Assembly: GCF_000717655.1 (NCBI RefSeq)
Contig: NZ_JNZY01000028.1
Span: 1-64,000 of the forward strand
Direction: 5' to 3'
Source of the DNA: Streptomyces katrae
GTDB lineage: Bacteria; Actinomycetota; Actinomycetes; Streptomycetales; Streptomycetaceae
DNA: 64,000 nucleotides
Position numbers and translations under genes: made by a program
In this document: positions 61,949 through 64,000 of the stretch, one piece after another
How positions within the stretch are numbered: the stretch's first letter is position 1
Layout: the number at the start of each line of letters is the position of its first letter
The notes under the pieces: model-generated
What the model saw: the letters and a program-made list of their open reading frames with translations, nothing else
What the model was told of the DNA's origin: nothing
The model's database searches: none

Positions 61949-62878
61949 TCAGAGGATCGCGACCGGATCGACGGGCGAGCCCGTCCCGCCCGGTACGTTC
62001 AGCGGCGTCACGACGATCATGAACTCGTGGCGCCCCGCCTCGGCGCAGGCGGCGGAGAGCACCTCGAGATCCAGGTTGTCCAGCAGCGGCACCCCCATGG
62101 CCGCCACGGCGAGGGCGTGGACGGGGGAGTGGACGCCCTCGACCGGCGAGGGGCGCAGGTCGCTGTCCCCGTCGCCGCCGAGCAGGGCGATACCGCGCTC
62201 GGCCAGCAGCGGTACGGCGTCCACGTGCAGGCCCGCGCTCGCGGCGTCCGAGTCCCACGGGCCGGTCTCCCGGCTGCGCCGGAAGCGGCCGGAGCGCAGC
62301 AGCACCGCGCAGCCGTCGTCGATCGTCACGCCCAGTGCCCGCTCCGCGGCGGCGATGTCCGGCGCGTGGACCGCGTGCCCGGGCTCCAGCCAGTCGACCC
62401 CAAGGACGGCCGGCAGATCGAGGAGCACCCCCTTGGTGACGAGGGGGCCGAGCGCGGCCACCGAGCCGAAGCGCGCCCCCGCGGCGCCGAAGGCCTCGCG
62501 TGCCGGGCGGCCCTCGTAGAGCCGCCCCCCGTACGCGACGTGCGACAGGGCGTCCAGGTGGCTCACGGCCTTGCCGTGGTAGTCGACGCCGATGAAGTCC
62601 TTGTACGTGGTGGGTTCCGGGGACTCCACGTCACCGAGATCGGACATGTAGTGCAGGGCGGGCTTGCCGTTGTCCGGGCCGGGCCGGGTGTCCCAGGGCA
62701 GACCCAGCGGGACCGTCGTACCGGAGCGGATCAGGGCGGCGGCCCGCCGTACGTGGTCCGGGGTGACCCGGTTCCAGGCACCGCGGTCGGCCGGGGCCCA
62801 GCGGTCCCAGGTGCGGACCGCTGCGAAGATCGCGTCGAACTCCTGACGGGGGACCCGGCGCTCGGGGCTGCTGCTCAT
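61949..62878 (-). CDS. Cyclase-family (kynurenine formamidase-like) hydrolase
   Basis: A 309-residue protein of the putative cyclase family (metal-dependent hydrolases such as kynurenine formamidase). The zinc site HxDxxxH appears as SHLDALSHVAYGG, with further family segments GVLLDLPAVLG, DDGCAVLLRSGRF and AGLHVDAVPLLAERGIALLG. ATG 62878 gives MSSSPERRVPRQEF. It lies 110 bp downstream in the opposite sense relation to the SpoIIE regulator's promoter. No tryptophan genes are near; substrate is unknown. Confidence 0.9.
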   Translation of the reverse strand: MSSSPERRVPRQEFDAIFAAVRTWDRWAPADRGAWNRVTPDHVRRAAALIRSGTTVPLGLPWDTRPGPDNGKPALHYMSDLGDVESPEPTTYKDFIGVDYHGKAVSHLDALSHVAYGGRLYEGRPAREAFGAAGARFGSVAALGPLVTKGVLLDLPAVLGVDWLEPGHAVHAPDIAAAERALGVTIDDGCAVLLRSGRFRRSRETGPWDSDAASAGLHVDAVPLLAERGIALLGGDGDSDLRPSPVEGVHSPVHALAVAAMGVPLLDNLDLEVLSAACAEAGRHEFMIVVTPLNVPGGTGSPVDPVAIL

Positions 62879-63051
62879 CCGGACTCACCGCTCCACGGCT
62901 CGGCGGGGCCTCGCCTCGGGGCGAGACCGGGGGACGGGCGCCCCGACGCCCGCACCGCATCACATGCCCGGCGGTCCCGGCACCTACGCCTGAGAGGCCC
63001 CGCGCGGGCGAAAGGTGGCGGCAAGCAGCTTCTACGGGGCACGCTGGACCC

Positions 63052-64000
63052 ATGCGGGTGCCCTTCCGTTCATCTCCTCGACCGGGAGCGGGCGGCCATC
63101 ACCAGGTCCTTTTCGTTCTCGCGGAGTGTCTGCCCTTCGTGATCGCGCTCTCGGTGCTGACCATCGAATTCACGCCCGCCCACGTTCTGTACACCGGCCC
63201 CCTCCTGGTCGCCACGCCGGCGCTGGCCGCGGTGACGATGGGTCCCAAGGGCACCCTTGCGGCGGTGGCCCTGGCCGTGGCCGTAAGCGTGACCACGGCC
63301 ACCTACAACGGGGCGTGGGGCAGCCAGCAGGTCTACACGAACTTCCTGGCCCTGTTCCTGGTGTCGCTGGCGAGCGTGGCGACGAGCAGCACCGCCCGCA
63401 GGCGGCGCAAGAGGGAGCTCGACCAGGTCCGCCGCATCGCCGTGGCGGCGCAGGAGGCCGTGCTGCGGCCCGTCCCGGCCCGGCTGGGGCCCGTACGCGT
63501 GGCCGGCATGTACCTCGCGGCCGAGACGGGGGCGCAGATCGGAGGCGATCTGTACGAGGCCGTCCAGACGAAGTACGGGGTCCGGGTGATCGTCGGCGAC
63601 GTCCGGGGCAAGGGGCTGCCGGCCGTTCGGGCCGCAGCTGCCGTGCTCGGCGCGTTCAGGGAGGCGGTGCACTACGAGGACGAACTCGTGGACGTCATCA
63701 ACCGCTGCGAGGCGGCACTGCTGCGCGATGCCGCCGTGCCGGGCGTGATCGACCCGGAAGCACTCGTGGAGGGTTTCGTCACCGCTCTCGTGGCCCAGGT
63801 GCCGGACGGGCCCGTCGTCGAGGTGGTCAACCGCGGCCATCCGCCCCCGCTGCTCCTGCGGGACGGAACGGCCTGCGCCCTGATGCCCACGAGCCCGCTG
63901 CCGCCGCTCGGACTGGCGGAGTTCCTCACCGGTCCGCCCGGCAGGGCGGACCGCTATTCCTTCGCACCCGGCGACCGCCTGCTGCTGTACACCGACGGCG
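63052..64000 (+). CDS. Membrane-bound PP2C SpoIIE-domain phosphatase, 3' end outside window
   Basis: ATG 63052 opens a frame that runs to the window edge (316 codons). After a basic start (MRVPFRSSPRPGAGG) come three or four hydrophobic helices (VLFVLAECLPFVIALSVLTI; AVTMGPKGTLAAVALAVAVS; FLALFLVSLASVATSST). The SpoIIE catalytic domain follows: AETGAQIGGDLYEAVQTKYG, VIVGDVRGKGLPAVRAAAAV (Asp metal ligands), GHPPPLLLRDG and the start of LLLYTDG. This is the RsbU-like group of Streptomyces. The ribosome site is weak. Confidence 0.92.
   Translation, partial: MRVPFRSSPRPGAGGHHQVLFVLAECLPFVIALSVLTIEFTPAHVLYTGPLLVATPALAAVTMGPKGTLAAVALAVAVSVTTATYNGAWGSQQVYTNFLALFLVSLASVATSSTARRRRKRELDQVRRIAVAAQEAVLRPVPARLGPVRVAGMYLAAETGAQIGGDLYEAVQTKYGVRVIVGDVRGKGLPAVRAAAAVLGAFREAVHYEDELVDVINRCEAALLRDAAVPGVIDPEALVEGFVTALVAQVPDGPVVEVVNRGHPPPLLLRDGTACALMPTSPLPPLGLAEFLTGPPGRADRYSFAPGDRLLLYTDG

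Overview
The window is typical Streptomyces (or a very close actinomycete) chromosome. GC is very high and third codon positions are almost all G/C. GTG and TTG starts are frequent, genes are coupled by ATGA/GTGA overlaps, and the gene families are Streptomyces-like: PucR/GAF regulators, SpoIIE phosphatases, RsbW-like ATPases, CsbD, DUF6381, DUF6328, a class E-type sortase and a GlxA-like copper oxidase. There are no rRNAs, CRISPR arrays, transposases or integrases. The mix of small stress genes, orphan paralogues and at least six gene remnants looks like an arm or sub-arm region rather than the core; that placement is inference.

Layout. 1-4.1 kb: a partial exported protein, a fused MarR/EamA relic, a galactose-oxidase-like radical copper oxidase and a broken DUF4360 gene. 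4.2-9.5 kb: an AraC regulator divergent from an MBL-fold hydrolase, then an MHS-type MFS transporter with a PucR regulator. 10-14.6 kb: small stress-type genes (SRPBCC, an ADF/cofilin-like protein, CsbD, VOC) and an operon of an unknown protein, an SDR epimerase and DUF6381. 15-23 kb: a degenerate aryl-AMP ligase, a secreted tripeptidyl aminopeptidase-like hydrolase, a 5'-nucleotidase, a sortase, a secreted six-repeat protein and a B12-type binding protein, interleaved with acetyltransferase, HhH-endonuclease and ScfR-type relics. 23-36.7 kb: an RsbW-like ATPase, a quinone-oxidoreductase/TetR pair with two matching operators, a nitrate reductase-flavoprotein fusion divergent from an N-formylglutamate amidohydrolase, a universal stress protein, katG, and a coupled nucleotidyltransferase/BON-like/phosphoesterase trio. 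36.8-46.5 kb: an orphan respiratory set (qcrB, ctaD, ctaF-like), a CDF transporter, a pair of paralogous small proteins, a PfpI-like protein, DUF6328, DUF72 and an Ecm4-type GST.

46.8-48.8 kb is the most notable locus: a tRNA-dependent cyclodipeptide synthase translationally coupled to a CYP121-like P450, closed by a strong hairpin. Both proteins resemble Mycobacterium tuberculosis Rv2275 and CYP121A1, the cyclo(Tyr-Tyr)/mycocyclosin pair. The P450 keeps most landmark residues but changes the residue aligned with Arg386.

49-64 kb: an operon of class II aldolase, TetR and an Asp-nucleophile alpha/beta hydrolase behind a repeated operator, a CAP-domain secreted protein, an NPP1/NLP cytolysin-like secreted protein, a divergent tRNA-Trp(CCA), a ribose-type ABC importer behind a perfect 14-bp palindrome, a large GAF-SpoIIE-ATPase regulator, a kynurenine-formamidase-like cyclase and a membrane SpoIIE phosphatase running off the end. 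Start sites were chosen from Shine-Dalgarno spacing and family N-termini. Functions are family-level inferences from reading the sequence; no searches were run.
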